Of a DNA stretch of 64,000 nt, positions 45,413 to 54,536 are shown one piece after another. How positions within the stretch are numbered: position 1 is the first letter of the stretch; every line of letters starts with the position of its first letter. Source of the stretch: Gracilibacillus massiliensis (GTDB lineage Bacteria; Bacillota; Bacilli; Bacillales; Amphibacillaceae); the NCBI RefSeq assembly GCF_001458115.1, contig NZ_CZRP01000013.1, forward strand, positions 310,001 through 374,000. The letters are read 5' to 3'. The notes beneath the pieces were generated by a model. That model ran no database searches. It was given only the letters and a program-made list of their open reading frames with translations, and was not told where the DNA came from. A program made the translations under genes and the position numbers.

Positions 45413-46257
45413 TATGGTAAACCTGTACGGTAAAGACCTCTTGTTTCCATTCCGCCTAGACCTTTTTCACCTGTTAAGGTATTTTTTAAAACATCATATA
45501 CATTTACCTTTTCCATAAAAGGTGTATACGCTACCTTCGCAACGACATATACGGGATCTAGCGCGTGAATGTTCACACGGTCTGGTGAGCTTGCAAAATT
45601 TGCCCCTGCTCGAATTAACGATTCAAAATGTGATTGACACGCCCCTGCAAAAATAATAAGCTGGTCTAAATTAGAAGACCAAGATCTCGCCTGCCTTACT
45701 GCTTCCACAAAAAAACGAGTATTTCGATAAGCTGCTAAATCTTTTTTACTTCCTTTGGTTTCCGAATAGGCGTCATGTCCTGTTACCACCATTATTTCTG
45801 GTTGGACTTTTTGTATCAAAGCATCTATTTCAAATGGCAAATCTTTTTCTTGTACGTAAACCCCGTGGACTTGCAATCCTAGTCGTTGATACAACTCGAT
45901 GCACTTTTTTAAATAAAGGCGATCACCATCAATGTGTAATACTTTGACAGGCAATTGAAATCGTTGAAGGTTTCGCGGTTCCTGATTTTTGTGTTCATAT
46001 TCTTTTTTTTCTTTCATTAATTGATAATCTTGACGAAAAAGACGATAAGAATACTCTTCTTTTTCTTTTATTTCCTCTTGTCTTTTTCGCACATCAGCTT
46101 CAGGTAAAATACGGAGATCTTCTTCAGGGGCGTCAGCTTCTAAACGAATATCTTCCCCATGAAGTAAGACTTTGTTTCCATTAATATTTTTCACACGAAA
46201 AACGATGTCATGTTTGTAGGAATATCGCGTCACAAGCATTCCTGTCATCAGATTCAC
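45397..46257 (-). CDS. yabG: Sporulation cysteine protease YabG
   Basis: A 286-residue sporulation-specific peptidase that trims spore coat proteins. Diagnostic blocks are VVTGHDAYSE (about 157-166), FAGACQSHFESLIRAGANFA and SSPDRVNIHALDPV; the Cys and His there are the probable catalytic pair. Length matches B. subtilis YabG (290). The start is GTG 46257 or ATG 46248. In B. subtilis yabG lies far from fumC, so the location is not conserved. Confidence 0.93.
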   Translation of the reverse strand: MNLMTGMLVTRYSYKHDIVFRVKNINGNKVLLHGEDIRLEADAPEEDLRILPEADVRKRQEEIKEKEEYSYRLFRQDYQLMKEKKEYEHKNQEPRNLQRFQLPVKVLHIDGDRLYLKKCIELYQRLGLQVHGVYVQEKDLPFEIDALIQKVQPEIMVVTGHDAYSETKGSKKDLAAYRNTRFFVEAVRQARSWSSNLDQLIIFAGACQSHFESLIRAGANFASSPDRVNIHALDPVYVVAKVAYTPFMEKVNVYDVLKNTLTGEKGLGGMETRGLYRTGLPYIETK

Positions 46258-46326
46258 TCAACCACCCCATCTAGAGCTTGCTAATATAGGCTATGTGCAA
46301 AGGGATAATTTGGTGAAAATCACTTA

Positions 46327-46363
46327 AAAAAAGATGCAACTAAAAATTCTTAGTTGCATCTTT
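46327..46363 (-). terminator. Terminator after the carboxypeptidase gene
   Basis: Stem AAGATGCAACTAA/TTAGTTGCATCTT with a 6-base loop, A-run on plus giving T-run on minus. Confidence 0.9.
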
Positions 46364-47195
46364 ATGGATATAGTCCAAAATATTCTTCTAATGTCGTTTG
46401 TGCCTGGTAGATTTCTGTTGCCATATCTTCTCCAACATAGCGTAAATGCCATGGTTCATAGCTATAACCGGTTATATCTTCTTTTCCTTCTGGATAACGG
46501 ATAATAAATCCATGTTTATGGGCGTTTTCTTCCAACCACTTTCCTTCATCCGTCTCAATAAAACTTTGCTCTAAGACAGCTACAAGGGCAGCTGAAGCGA
46601 CATCCATTGCAAGACCTGTCTGATGTTCACTTGTACCAGGCTTTGCAGAAAATTTATCGGCATGCTCTTGACCTTTCGTAGCAACATTGTTTTCATAAAT
46701 TTGTTTCTGACGTTGATACGACCTGTAGCCGGAAACCGCAACAAGATCAAGACCATCTGTTTCTGCAGCTTGAAAAAGTTCCTCTAACGCATTTGCAGCA
46801 ACTTGTCGCAATAATCGTTTCGGATCCCCTTCAGCAGCGTAATAAGAAACATTAGCCTCTACTAAATCATCTGGCTCATAACCATCAGGAAGTTTACGTT
46901 GTTTGTTGACAACTAGTTCTACACTTTTCGGATCATCAATAACTTTCAAGCCATCTTCTTCTTGTTCTACTGTATCGTCCGTTTGTTCGGATTCATTTGC
47001 TGTATCTTGCTCTGACATTTCTTCTTCATCTGTTTCTTCTTCAACTTCAGCATTTACTTCTACTATTTCTGGTTCTTTTTTATGGTCAGATTGATAATTT
47101 CTTTTATCTTGTTTTTCGGTTGAATAGCTCTCTTGTTGGCAGCTTATCAACAAAACGGAAACCATCAGAATAAATAGTATAGCTATTTTTTTCAT
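46362..47195 (-). CDS. VanY-type D-alanyl-D-alanine carboxypeptidase lipoprotein
   Basis: A 277-residue exported lipoprotein: signal peptide then lipobox LISC (about 16-19), a Glu/Thr-rich acidic linker (about 30-85), then the LAS-type zinc peptidase domain. Metal and catalytic motifs are SGYRSYQRQ, GTSEHQTGLAMDV (His and Asp) and EPWHLRYVG (Glu and His). It trims the terminal D-Ala of wall peptides, like YodJ/LdcB. Single gene with terminators on both sides. Confidence 0.92.
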   Translation of the reverse strand: MKKIAILFILMVSVLLISCQQESYSTEKQDKRNYQSDHKKEPEIVEVNAEVEEETDEEEMSEQDTANESEQTDDTVEQEEDGLKVIDDPKSVELVVNKQRKLPDGYEPDDLVEANVSYYAAEGDPKRLLRQVAANALEELFQAAETDGLDLVAVSGYRSYQRQKQIYENNVATKGQEHADKFSAKPGTSEHQTGLAMDVASAALVAVLEQSFIETDEGKWLEENAHKHGFIIRYPEGKEDITGYSYEPWHLRYVGEDMATEIYQAQTTLEEYFGLYP

Positions 47196-47323
47196 TTTTA
47201 TTTCCTTTCTGTGTCCATGTAACTAGTATTTGCTCTATTTACTATAACATATTGAAGTCGATTGCAATACACTTTGAAAGTACTATTTTATTGGAAAATA
47301 GCAAAAGCCCTTAAGTCATAAAA

Positions 47324-47355
47324 CAAAAGCCTCGCCACAAAATGGCGAGGCTTGT
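47324..47355 (-). terminator. Terminator after the IDEAL-like gene
   Basis: Perfect stem AAGCCTCGCCA/TGGCGAGGCTT with a CAAAA loop; T-run on minus. Confidence 0.9.
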
Positions 47356-47357
47356 TA

Positions 47358-47603
47358 TTAAGATTCCCATATATAACTATTGAATGTTTTACTTAAAGTT
47401 TCGAAAGCTTCTTTATTATTCTCATCAATCGATTGATTTATATCTTCTTCTAAGCGTGCTTTATTCCAACTGAAACAAAGATCATCTAGAACAAGTTGTG
47501 ACGCCAAACGAATTTCAAACGGTATTTCTCTTTTTGCTTTAAGTACTAATTGCTCATTTTTGTCAAACTTTCTTAACTGATAACTAAGCTTATGTTTTTT
47601 CAT
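47358..47603 (-). CDS. Small protein with IDEAL-like motif
   Basis: An 81-residue soluble protein. The C-terminal half LEEDINQSIDENNKEAFETL with LSKTF following resembles the IDEAL domain (a short helical motif of about 35 residues found in Firmicute proteins of unknown role). The N-terminal half has alternating basic strands. The ribosome site GGGAGG is clear. Function unknown; the motif call is moderate. Confidence 0.6.
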   Translation of the reverse strand: MKKHKLSYQLRKFDKNEQLVLKAKREIPFEIRLASQLVLDDLCFSWNKARLEEDINQSIDENNKEAFETLSKTFNSYIWES

Positions 47604-47824
47604 GGAGCACGCCTCCCTTTTTATACTCTATTTAAATAACATTGTATGCTGAAATGTTATTCTTGTGAATAGGTTATTAACCATTTCCCTTAAATTAGGA
47701 ACTTAAAACGTATTCTTTATCACTCATAAGCAATATTTTCAGGGTTTAGGAAACACTAATGTGGACGTAAAATAGCTTTGTTTGATAAGCTTATCTTAGT
47801 ATAAAGAAACAGCGGAGGAAAATT

Positions 47825-48700
47825 ATGGATCAATATCATAAATTTAAAGAGGGAGAAAAGGGAGCATGGCTTAGCATTTTCACCTATATCTTTCTTGCTA
47901 CTGTCAAATTAATTATTGCTACAATCGGAAATTCCTCTGCCTTACGTGCTGATGGATTAAATAATGCAACAGACGTTATCGCCTCCATTGCAGTCTTAAT
48001 AGGACTTAAAATATCAAGAAAGCCACCAGATGAGGATCACCACTATGGACATTTTCGTGCCGAGATGATTGCTTCCCTTATTGCTGCCTTTATTATGATG
48101 ACAATTGGTATTCAAGTATTAATTGATACCGTTAAATCGATTATCGTTGGTGAGTTTTCTCAACCTGATATGTTGACAGCGTGGACTGCTCTAGCAGCTG
48201 CTATCATTATGTTTATTGTATATGTCTATAACTTGCGACTAGGAAAAAAAGTAAACAGCGCTGCCTTGCAAGCTGCTGCCCAAGATAATAAATCAGATGC
48301 TCTTGTTAGTATTGGTGCTTTTATCGGGATTGTCGGTGCACAATTTAATTTATACTGGCTAGATCCTCTAGCAGGTGCTATTGTCGGCCTGATTATTTGT
48401 AAAACTGCTTGGGATATATTTAGCAATGCCACCCACACGCTTACTGATGGTTTCCATCCGAAAGAACTAGAAGGTATTAAGGAAAGTATTGATACACATC
48501 CAGATGTATTAGATATTAAAGATGTAAAAGGACGCCTGCATGGGAATCAATCATTAATTGAAGCAACGATATATGTTGATCCTTTACTCACGGTCGAGGA
48601 GAGTCATGAAATCACCGATAATATTGAGGAAAAACTAAAAGAAGATCATGATGTACCACACGCACATATCCATATTGAACCATATGACAATGAAACGTAG
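47825..48700 (+). CDS. Cation diffusion facilitator family transporter
   Basis: A 291-residue CDF exporter with six predicted helices. The metal site residues are visible in ADGLNNATDV (helix 2) and QDNKSDALVS (helix 5, with Asp and Asp). A cytoplasmic ferredoxin-like domain (about 205-291) ends HAHIHIEPYD. Such proteins export Zn, Mn or Fe; the N/D metal-site pattern is like manganese exporters MneP and MneS, but this is not decisive. Preceded by GGAGGA. A palindrome GATAAGCTTATC at about 47789-47800 lies in the promoter region. Confidence 0.88.
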   Translation: MDQYHKFKEGEKGAWLSIFTYIFLATVKLIIATIGNSSALRADGLNNATDVIASIAVLIGLKISRKPPDEDHHYGHFRAEMIASLIAAFIMMTIGIQVLIDTVKSIIVGEFSQPDMLTAWTALAAAIIMFIVYVYNLRLGKKVNSAALQAAAQDNKSDALVSIGAFIGIVGAQFNLYWLDPLAGAIVGLIICKTAWDIFSNATHTLTDGFHPKELEGIKESIDTHPDVLDIKDVKGRLHGNQSLIEATIYVDPLLTVEESHEITDNIEEKLKEDHDVPHAHIHIEPYDNET

Positions 48701-48778
48701 ACAGTGATTAGACTGGCACATAAATATGTTTCTTAACATCAAACACAAAGAATGCAATATGTATTATGGCGTAATATA

Positions 48779-49285
48779 CGGATACTACGCAACAAATGAT
48801 GTAGTAATTTTGAGATGATGTGCGTGCTTAGAAACCGCTACGGCTTGTCCGCTTCTCTTTCCACGGGTTTTTCTCCTCAGCTAACTTTGGTAAGCAAAGA
48901 TCACTTACCAAAGTGGATCTTCGGATAAAAACATCCCGTTGGAGTAGAAGCGGACGCCTACGCTACTTTAATATTTTACAACGCTAGTGTGAGGTAGCAT
49001 TATGCCATTTCTCTCATCTGATAAATTCATTGATTGGAGTAACATCTCAAAATGTTAGCTGTCTTAATAGTTGTAGAACAAGTATATTAGCGCAGGCCGC
49101 CCACTTTCACTCCTGTGGTAACTTTTTACCTGAAGATCCACTTTTTTTAACGTTCTTTGCTCAAAAAAGTTAGCTGAAGAGAAAAAACCACGGAAAGGGA
49201 AGTGGGCAGCCGGAGCGGATGTCTAATACATCAATCATTTCAAAATTACTACTTTGGCTAATAGTTATTGCACAGTATTCTCCTA
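48779..49285. repeat. Element B, copy 2 (about 507 bp)
   Basis: Reverse-complement partner of the copy at 41.4-41.9 kb: its left end matches the other's right end and vice versa. Ends are GGATACTACGCAACAAATGA and TTGCACAGTATTCTCC. The left arm has a perfect 11-pair hairpin ACTTTGGTAAG/CTTACCAAAGT; the right arm hairpin is degraded to A/T runs. It fills most of the gap between the CDF gene and the acetyltransferase gene. Confidence 0.85.
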
Positions 49286-49295
49286 CTACTCAATA

Positions 49296-49334
49296 AAAAA
49301 ATCTAAACGATCTCATCTATTCGTTTAGATTTTC
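49296..49334 (-). terminator. Terminator near the acetyltransferase gene
   Basis: Stem AATCTAAACG/CGTTTAGATT with a 14-base loop; A-run on plus and T-run on minus (AATAAAAAAATCT). Confidence 0.75.
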
Positions 49335-49379
49335 TGATTATATGCATTTATTTAATTCCCTGCTCCTTGGAGTCTCGCT

Positions 49380-49916
49380 TTACACTTGAATCAATTTCTG
49401 AAGAAGAATGTCAATATCTTTGAATCCATATGCCGTTTCTTGATAGGTATCGTATCCGATAGTTGTTTGATCTTCTTCTATTTTCGTTGCACCATATTTC
49501 AAATAAAATTGATGGGTTGGATTTTTGGTTAGTACCCAAATTAAAAGAGAACGGTAGCCTAATTCCTTCATTTCTTGGGCAAAGGATTTTAATAATCGTT
49601 TACCCAATCCTTTCCCCTGATGGCTTGGCATTAAATAAATTGCAAAAATCTCACCATCATAGCCGAAACGATCTGTACGTTCTTTTCCTCCCGAAATAAA
49701 TCCAACAATTTCTCCTTGTTCTTCTATAACCGTAACAGGTTGTTGCTTTCGTGGTAATTTTAAGATCGTTTCCCATAAAATCTGACGATGTTCTACTGTC
49801 GTATTTGAAAGATCTTGTTCATTTATTAGGTTTTGATACGTTGCTTTCCAGCTGTTCACATGTACTTCCGCAATATCTTGAGCGTCTTCAATTCGTGCTT
49901 TTCTAATTGTATACAT
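49380..49916 (-). CDS. GNAT family N-acetyltransferase
   Basis: A 178-residue acetyltransferase. Pattern RKARIEDAQDIAEVHVNSWK at the start, acetyl-CoA loop SHQGKGLGKRLLKSF in the middle and HQFYLKYGATKIEED near the end are typical of the RimI-like group with the N-terminal VHVNSWKATYQ seen in many Bacillus proteins. Substrate unknown. It is followed downstream by element B and preceded by azlD on the same strand. Confidence 0.85.
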   Translation of the reverse strand: MYTIRKARIEDAQDIAEVHVNSWKATYQNLINEQDLSNTTVEHRQILWETILKLPRKQQPVTVIEEQGEIVGFISGGKERTDRFGYDGEIFAIYLMPSHQGKGLGKRLLKSFAQEMKELGYRSLLIWVLTKNPTHQFYLKYGATKIEEDQTTIGYDTYQETAYGFKDIDILLQKLIQV

Positions 49917-49937
49917 ATGGTCTACACCCTAACCTTG

Positions 49938-50231
49938 TTATATTGTTAACAAAAATACGGTAATAATGGCACTTAACACAACTAGTATGACGTGAATTTT
50001 CAACCAAGCTAGTACGATTGCTACTCCTCCTGCGATCAAACCTATATAAGGCTTTTCAGGGATAACAGTCAGGATCCCAGGAAAAATAAGGGCGCCTAAT
50101 GCTGCGTAAGGAATTGCTTTTAACCCCTTATTGGCCCACCCAGGAAATTGAATCCAATCTACAATATACGCAGGTATAATCCTTGGAATTACGGTCACTA
50201 ATGCCATTCCTATAATGATAAGCCAAATCAC
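49938..50231 (-). CDS. azlD: AzlD branched-chain amino acid exporter subunit
   Basis: A 97-residue membrane protein with three to four helices. VIPRIIPAYIV and the paired arrangement with azlC identify AzlD. Its GTG start overlaps the azlC stop as GTGA, strong evidence for a start at 50231 rather than longer in-frame starts within azlC. AzlC and AzlD together export branched-chain amino acids or analogues such as azaleucine. Confidence 0.9.
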   Translation of the reverse strand: MIWLIIIGMALVTVIPRIIPAYIVDWIQFPGWANKGLKAIPYAALGALIFPGILTVIPEKPYIGLIAGGVAIVLAWLKIHVILVVLSAIITVFLLTI

Positions 50232-50941
50232 ACTTTTTCCTCCTCTAAAACAAAAATACCAACACATGCCCCTAGTATTGTTCCTGCCACTATACCCCAA
50301 CCTTGTCCTATGTATGGACTTACAAGATAATTAATTAGCATCGCAGACAGACTAATAATAGCAATTCGTCCGTATTTTCGGACAGAAGGAATTAATAAAC
50401 CGATGAACATTGCATATAAAGCAACACCCATACTCTGAGTTAGCTTTTCTGGGATAACATCTCCTAAAATCCCACCAAGGAATGAACCAAATACCCATGA
50501 TAAATAAGAGGCAAGCATAATCGTACCGTAAAAAAAGTAGCCATTCTTTTGATTAACTTGCTTTTTATAAATAGATGATACGGAAAAAGTTTCATCGGTT
50601 AAACCCAGTGATAAAAAGAATTTCCATTTCATAGCGTATTGTTTAATTTGATTGATAAAAGATAAACTCATGACAAAGTGCCGTAAATTTAATACAAAAG
50701 TCGCAATAATAATTTCTGTGGCACTGACACCCAAACCAATCATACCAGCACCCATAAATTGCGCAGCACCTGCAAACACAAAAAGGCTCATGCCTGTAAG
50801 CTCTAATAAAGATAATCCTGCTTGCTTCGCTAACACACCATAAGCAATAGCGATTGGCAAATATCCAACCACTATTGGTGAACCAGCAATGAACCCATCT
50901 CTTATCTGCATCTTGATTATCTGTTTTTCCCCTAGGTCCAT
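50228..50941 (-). CDS. azlC: AzlC branched-chain amino acid exporter subunit
   Basis: A 237-residue membrane protein with about eight helices. The AzlC start pattern DGFIAGSPIVVGYLPIAIAY and FVFAGAAQFMG, then NLRHFVMS, are family hallmarks. It is followed with a 4-base overlap by azlD. No AzlB-type Lrp regulator is nearby. The gene begins 18 bases past the map stop on the same strand, so readthrough from map is possible. Confidence 0.92.
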   Translation of the reverse strand: MDLGEKQIIKMQIRDGFIAGSPIVVGYLPIAIAYGVLAKQAGLSLLELTGMSLFVFAGAAQFMGAGMIGLGVSATEIIIATFVLNLRHFVMSLSFINQIKQYAMKWKFFLSLGLTDETFSVSSIYKKQVNQKNGYFFYGTIMLASYLSWVFGSFLGGILGDVIPEKLTQSMGVALYAMFIGLLIPSVRKYGRIAIISLSAMLINYLVSPYIGQGWGIVAGTILGACVGIFVLEEEKV

Positions 50942-50959
50942 TACAACTGTGGCTCCTTC

Positions 50960-51724
50960 TTAATTGTCTTGAATATCGTCCTGATCCGTTAAGATAATCG
51001 GACCTTCTTTTGAAATAACTAAGGTATGTTCAAATTGGGCTGAACGCTCTCCATCGACTGTGCGTGCTGTCCAATTGTTATCATCCATTTTACTTTGCCA
51101 AACACCTTCGTTAATCATTGGTTCAATTGTAATAACCATACCTTCTTTTAAACGTGGACCTTTACCCGCTAAACCAAAGTGAGGAATTTGTGGATCCTCA
51201 TGAATAGTTGGTCCAATACCATGACCAGTAAATTCCCGCACAACAGAATAGCCTTCTGCTTCCGCATATTGCTGAATTGCATGACCAATGTCACCAATCC
51301 GTTTACCTGGCATTGCTTGTTCGATCCCTTTATATAAAGAAGTTTTCGTTACTTCTAATAACTTTTCTGTTTTTTCATCAGGCTCTCCTACTGCATATGT
51401 CCATGCTGAGTCTGCTAGACCTCCATTTAAGTTGACTACCATATCTATTGTTACAATGTCACCTTTCACCAATTTTTCATCTCTAGGAAAACCGTGACAA
51501 ATCTCATCATTTACGGACGCACATGTCGCATATGGATAATCACTATAGCCTTTCTGCTCTGGAGTTGCCCCGTGCTCTTCTAAGAATAATTCTACGAAAT
51601 CATCAATTTCTTTTGTTGTTACTCCTGGTTTAATCAGTTTCGCAATTTCTCTATGACATTTTGCGAGCACTTTACCTGCTTCACGCATCATTTCTATTTC
51701 ACGTTTACTTTTTCTTGTGATCAT
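50960..51724 (-). CDS. map: Methionine aminopeptidase type I
   Basis: A 254-residue dinuclear metal enzyme that removes the initiator methionine. Substrate and metal residues are visible: His in EICHGFP, Asp in TIDMVVNLNGGLADSAWTY (two), His in GHGIGPTIHEDP, Glu in ITIEPMIN, Glu in SAQFEHT. The ADSAWTY variant and size resemble the second Firmicute enzyme (YflG) rather than the ribosomal-cluster Map, so it may be a paralogue. Confidence 0.93.
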   Translation of the reverse strand: MITRKSKREIEMMREAGKVLAKCHREIAKLIKPGVTTKEIDDFVELFLEEHGATPEQKGYSDYPYATCASVNDEICHGFPRDEKLVKGDIVTIDMVVNLNGGLADSAWTYAVGEPDEKTEKLLEVTKTSLYKGIEQAMPGKRIGDIGHAIQQYAEAEGYSVVREFTGHGIGPTIHEDPQIPHFGLAGKGPRLKEGMVITIEPMINEGVWQSKMDDNNWTARTVDGERSAQFEHTLVISKEGPIILTDQDDIQDN

Positions 51725-51845
51725 TTCTAAACTTCCTTTCTAAACCTATAGCAAATATCGTCTCTATAAAGTTTATCATATTTTTCATAAAAGATGTGTT
51801 CCATAACGTCAGAAAATCGAAACCACATTAGCAGCTTTTTTTGAC

Positions 51846-52300
51846 TAAACAGCGAAGTACCTGTTACTGCTCACTTTGAAATTTTGATGAGTGGAATGCA
51901 AAAGCTCCATCCATTTACTTCGCTTTCCGCGGGCACAGCCTCAGCTTCCTCAGAAAAGCAAAGTGCGCTTTTCCTGCGGGATCTTCAGCTCGCGCTATTC
52001 CCGCTGGAGTCTTCGTAAATGGACTACGCTTAAGTAAAGTTCAACAAAGTAAGTAACAGCTAAAATATTGATATCAAAGGTTATTTCATCGTACTTGAAC
52101 AGACATCTGCACAAAGCGGAGGAAAAATGCGACACTCCTGTGGGAATAGCACGAGCTGAAGATCCACTTTGGAAAGTGGTCTTCTTTCCAAAGTTAGCAG
52201 ACCGCCGACCCCCGGAAAGGGAGTGTTTTTCCGTAGCGTTGGATTTACACTCATCTAAATTCTTTATAATAATCGTCACAGGTTCGCAGTTTGTGTCCAC
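51846..52300. repeat. Element C, copy 1 (about 455 bp)
   Basis: Bounded by AAACAGCGAA (diverged) and TTCGCAGTTTGTGTCC, an imperfect terminal inverted repeat. The inside contains CAGCTTCCTCAGAAAAGCAA and, near the right end, an 11-pair hairpin ACTTTGGAAAG/CTTTCCAAAGT (52166-52194). A direct copy lies at 61.5-62.0 kb. It fills the gap between map and the YjcZ-like gene; short open frames in it are artefacts. Confidence 0.85.
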
Positions 52301-52324
52301 TTTCACGGTATGATTATATAGAAA

Positions 52325-52352
52325 ACTAGCAAGAGAAGTGTTTCTCTTACTA
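52325..52352. terminator. Terminator after the YjcZ-like gene
   Basis: Stem CTAGCAAGAGAA/TTTCTCTTACTAG with a short loop; no long T-run, so efficiency is uncertain. Confidence 0.5.
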
Positions 52353-52375
52353 GTTAGGATGTTACCTATTTTCTA

Positions 52376-52486
52376 TTAGAAGCCGCCGTATCCCCATGAA
52401 GCACCGATGATAATTAACAGAATAAACAATACGACGATTAGGGCAAAACCAGAGCCATATCCGCCTCCATATTGTTGTGCACCCAT
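52376..52486 (-). CDS. YjcZ family small spore peptide
   Basis: A 36-residue protein MGAQQYGGGYGSGFALIVV continuing through one hydrophobic helix to GASWGYGGF. The Gly/Tyr-rich head, single helix and WGYGGF tail are those of the YjcZ family of sporulation peptides. ATG 52486 is chosen because AAGGAGG lies 7 bases upstream; a second ATG six bases earlier is too close to it. Function unknown. Confidence 0.85.
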   Translation of the reverse strand: MGAQQYGGGYGSGFALIVVLFILLIIIGASWGYGGF

Positions 52487-52554
52487 CTTCATCCCTCCTT
52501 TAATACTTACACTTATAACGTATGTAGGCAAGGATAAAATGGTCAGTAAAAATT

Positions 52555-52582
52555 TCTAAAATAGGTAGATACCTATTTTAGA
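52555..52582 (-). terminator. Terminator after yueD
   Basis: Perfect stem CTAAAATAGGTA/TACCTATTTTAG closed by a 4-base region, followed on minus by AAATTTTT; it overlaps the gene end. Confidence 0.7.
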
Positions 52583-53330
52583 GAATATCTTTAACACTAT
52601 AGTAGTCACCATTTTTGATCGCTTGTTCATCTAATAAACGATCGACTAAAACTTTTGCTACAACATCTGTATCACGAAGCTTATCTTCCGTTTTATAATT
52701 TTTGAATTGCTCCACATCAACAAATTGACTTGGATCTGCAGAACGAATTTCTCCTTGCATATCCGTGTCCATTATACTAGGATCAAACAAGAAAATTTTG
52801 TTATTCGTTTCTAATTTTTCTTGTTCTAGTGCAACCGTATCAGTATAGCGATCCAATCCAGCCTTCGTACTTCCATAAGCGTTCCAACCATAAACTGACC
52901 GGTTGGCTGCACCAGATGTGATATTTACAAGTACTAAGGGAATATCACGATCACGCCAGGCATCCAACCATAAATTCGTAATCACCATTGGCGCTAACAA
53001 ATTAACATGAACATGTGACGTTAATTCTTCTGCGGATTGTTTCCCCACTTGTTCAATTGGTGATACTAAAGCTGCGTTTTGAACCAATTGTAAAGATTCG
53101 ATTGGGTGCTCTTTCAAAAAGGCAATAATATCTAAAAATGTCTTTTCCGTTTGCTCGATATTAGCTAAATCGACTTGATAATGCTGATAACTACCAGGTA
53201 AATCAGCGTTTTCCAAAGCTTGATTTTCACCTCTTGCAAGACCAATCACATTTACAGAAGCTTCCATTAACAATCTTGCGATAGACGCACCAAGGCCTTT
53301 TGATGTTCCCGTTACAACTGCATATTTCAT
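52578..53330 (-). CDS. yueD: Short-chain dehydrogenase, YueD/benzil reductase-like
   Basis: A 250-residue NADPH-dependent reductase. Cofactor motif TGTSKGLGASIA (8-19), catalytic Ser in NITSGAANR and YGSTKAG (Tyr and Lys). Overall pattern, including ALVSPIEQVGK and FDPSIMDTDMQ, fits the YueD group of (S)-benzoin-forming benzil reductases and sepiapterin-reductase-like enzymes; the natural substrate is unknown. Starts 10 bases after the next upstream gene's stop, so co-transcription with the trans-sulfuration enzyme is likely. Confidence 0.85.
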   Translation of the reverse strand: MKYAVVTGTSKGLGASIARLLMEASVNVIGLARGENQALENADLPGSYQHYQVDLANIEQTEKTFLDIIAFLKEHPIESLQLVQNAALVSPIEQVGKQSAEELTSHVHVNLLAPMVITNLWLDAWRDRDIPLVLVNITSGAANRSVYGWNAYGSTKAGLDRYTDTVALEQEKLETNNKIFLFDPSIMDTDMQGEIRSADPSQFVDVEQFKNYKTEDKLRDTDVVAKVLVDRLLDEQAIKNGDYYSVKDIL

Positions 53331-53339
53331 GATTTCACC

Positions 53340-54476
53340 TCATTTTTTAGCTTTCGTTAACGCATTTTCAAGCGTTGTGACGATATCATCGACATCTTCA
53401 ATTCCTACTGAAATACGAACTAAACCTTTTGTAATACCTAATGCCTGTTGAGATTTTTTAGGCAAATTACGATGGGAAGTGCCGATCGGATAAGAAACAG
53501 TTGTCTCCACACCAGCTAATGTTGCGACAATTTTAATCCAATCCAGCGATTCAAAAAAGGTGTCAATATTTGCTTGATTAGTAATATCGATCGTGACAAT
53601 TGCACCGTTTCCTTTTTCTGCTACAAATTCAGGATAATATACTTTGTCTACTGCTGCATGTTTCGCTAATGCTTTTGCTAATTTAGAGGCATTTTGGACA
53701 TGTCTCTCCATTCGAACACTCAATGTTTTTAAACCTTTGACCGTTAACCAGGCTTCAAACGGACTCAAATTAGCTCCGAGGTTGACACATTTAGTTCTCG
53801 CTTTCGTTAGTAAGTCCTCATCTCCAACTAAAACACCCGCTGTTATATCGCTATGTCCTCCAAGATATTTAGTTGCACTATGGACAACCAAATTAACTCC
53901 TAAATGATAAGGCTGTACTAAATAAGGAGTTGCGAAAGTGTTATCAACCATTGTTTTCAAATTATGTTTTTTGGCGATTCGAACTACACGCTCTAAGTCC
54001 TCCACACGTAGCAAAGGGTTTGTGATCGATTCCGTGTACAATAACGCCGTATTCTTTCTTATTTCGGTTTCGATATCCTTTTCAAAAGAAACAAAGCTAA
54101 CTTCGATTCCAAAACTTGTTAACTCATTTGCCAATAGTTCGTATGTACCACCATATAGATCTTCTGAAGCTAGAATGTGATCACCTGCTTTTGCAATAGC
54201 AAGAATCCCTACCATAATCGCTGACAATCCAGAAGATGTTGCAATTCCTGATGGTGCCGCTTCTAAGTTAGCAACAGCCTTTCCTAATTCATCGGTGTTT
54301 GGATTTCCAACACGTGTATAAAGATAATCTCTTTCACCATTATAAAAGTTTTCGATATCTTCCAAATTTTTAAAGGTAAACGCAGATGTTTGGTGAATTG
54401 GTGTTACTTTAGTTGGTACACCTTCATTTCTTTTCATCGTAACGTGCACGGACCTTGTATCAAAATGATGTCCCAT
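53340..54476 (-). CDS. Trans-sulfuration family PLP enzyme (cystathionine gamma-synthase/lyase type)
   Basis: A 378-residue enzyme of the Cys/Met metabolism PLP family. The PLP lysine lies in VVHSATKYLGGHSD (about 199-212), and RVGNPNTDELGKAVANLE and GLSAIM form the cofactor pocket. Sequence alone does not separate cystathionine gamma-synthase, gamma-lyase or methionine gamma-lyase. The 96-base leader shows no S-box or T-box. Operon with yueD suggests neither. Confidence 0.9.
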   Translation of the reverse strand: MGHHFDTRSVHVTMKRNEGVPTKVTPIHQTSAFTFKNLEDIENFYNGERDYLYTRVGNPNTDELGKAVANLEAAPSGIATSSGLSAIMVGILAIAKAGDHILASEDLYGGTYELLANELTSFGIEVSFVSFEKDIETEIRKNTALLYTESITNPLLRVEDLERVVRIAKKHNLKTMVDNTFATPYLVQPYHLGVNLVVHSATKYLGGHSDITAGVLVGDEDLLTKARTKCVNLGANLSPFEAWLTVKGLKTLSVRMERHVQNASKLAKALAKHAAVDKVYYPEFVAEKGNGAIVTIDITNQANIDTFFESLDWIKIVATLAGVETTVSYPIGTSHRNLPKKSQQALGITKGLVRISVGIEDVDDIVTTLENALTKAKK

Positions 54477-54536
54477 TTTAACAATCTTCCTCTCTATCTC
54501 TTACATATCATTAATTATACTTTAACGCAAAAAATC

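Noticed and set aside
51995-52313. Open frames of 80-100 codons in element C copy 1
   Set aside because: They are not preserved in the second copy at 61.5 kb, so they are chance frames in a repeat.
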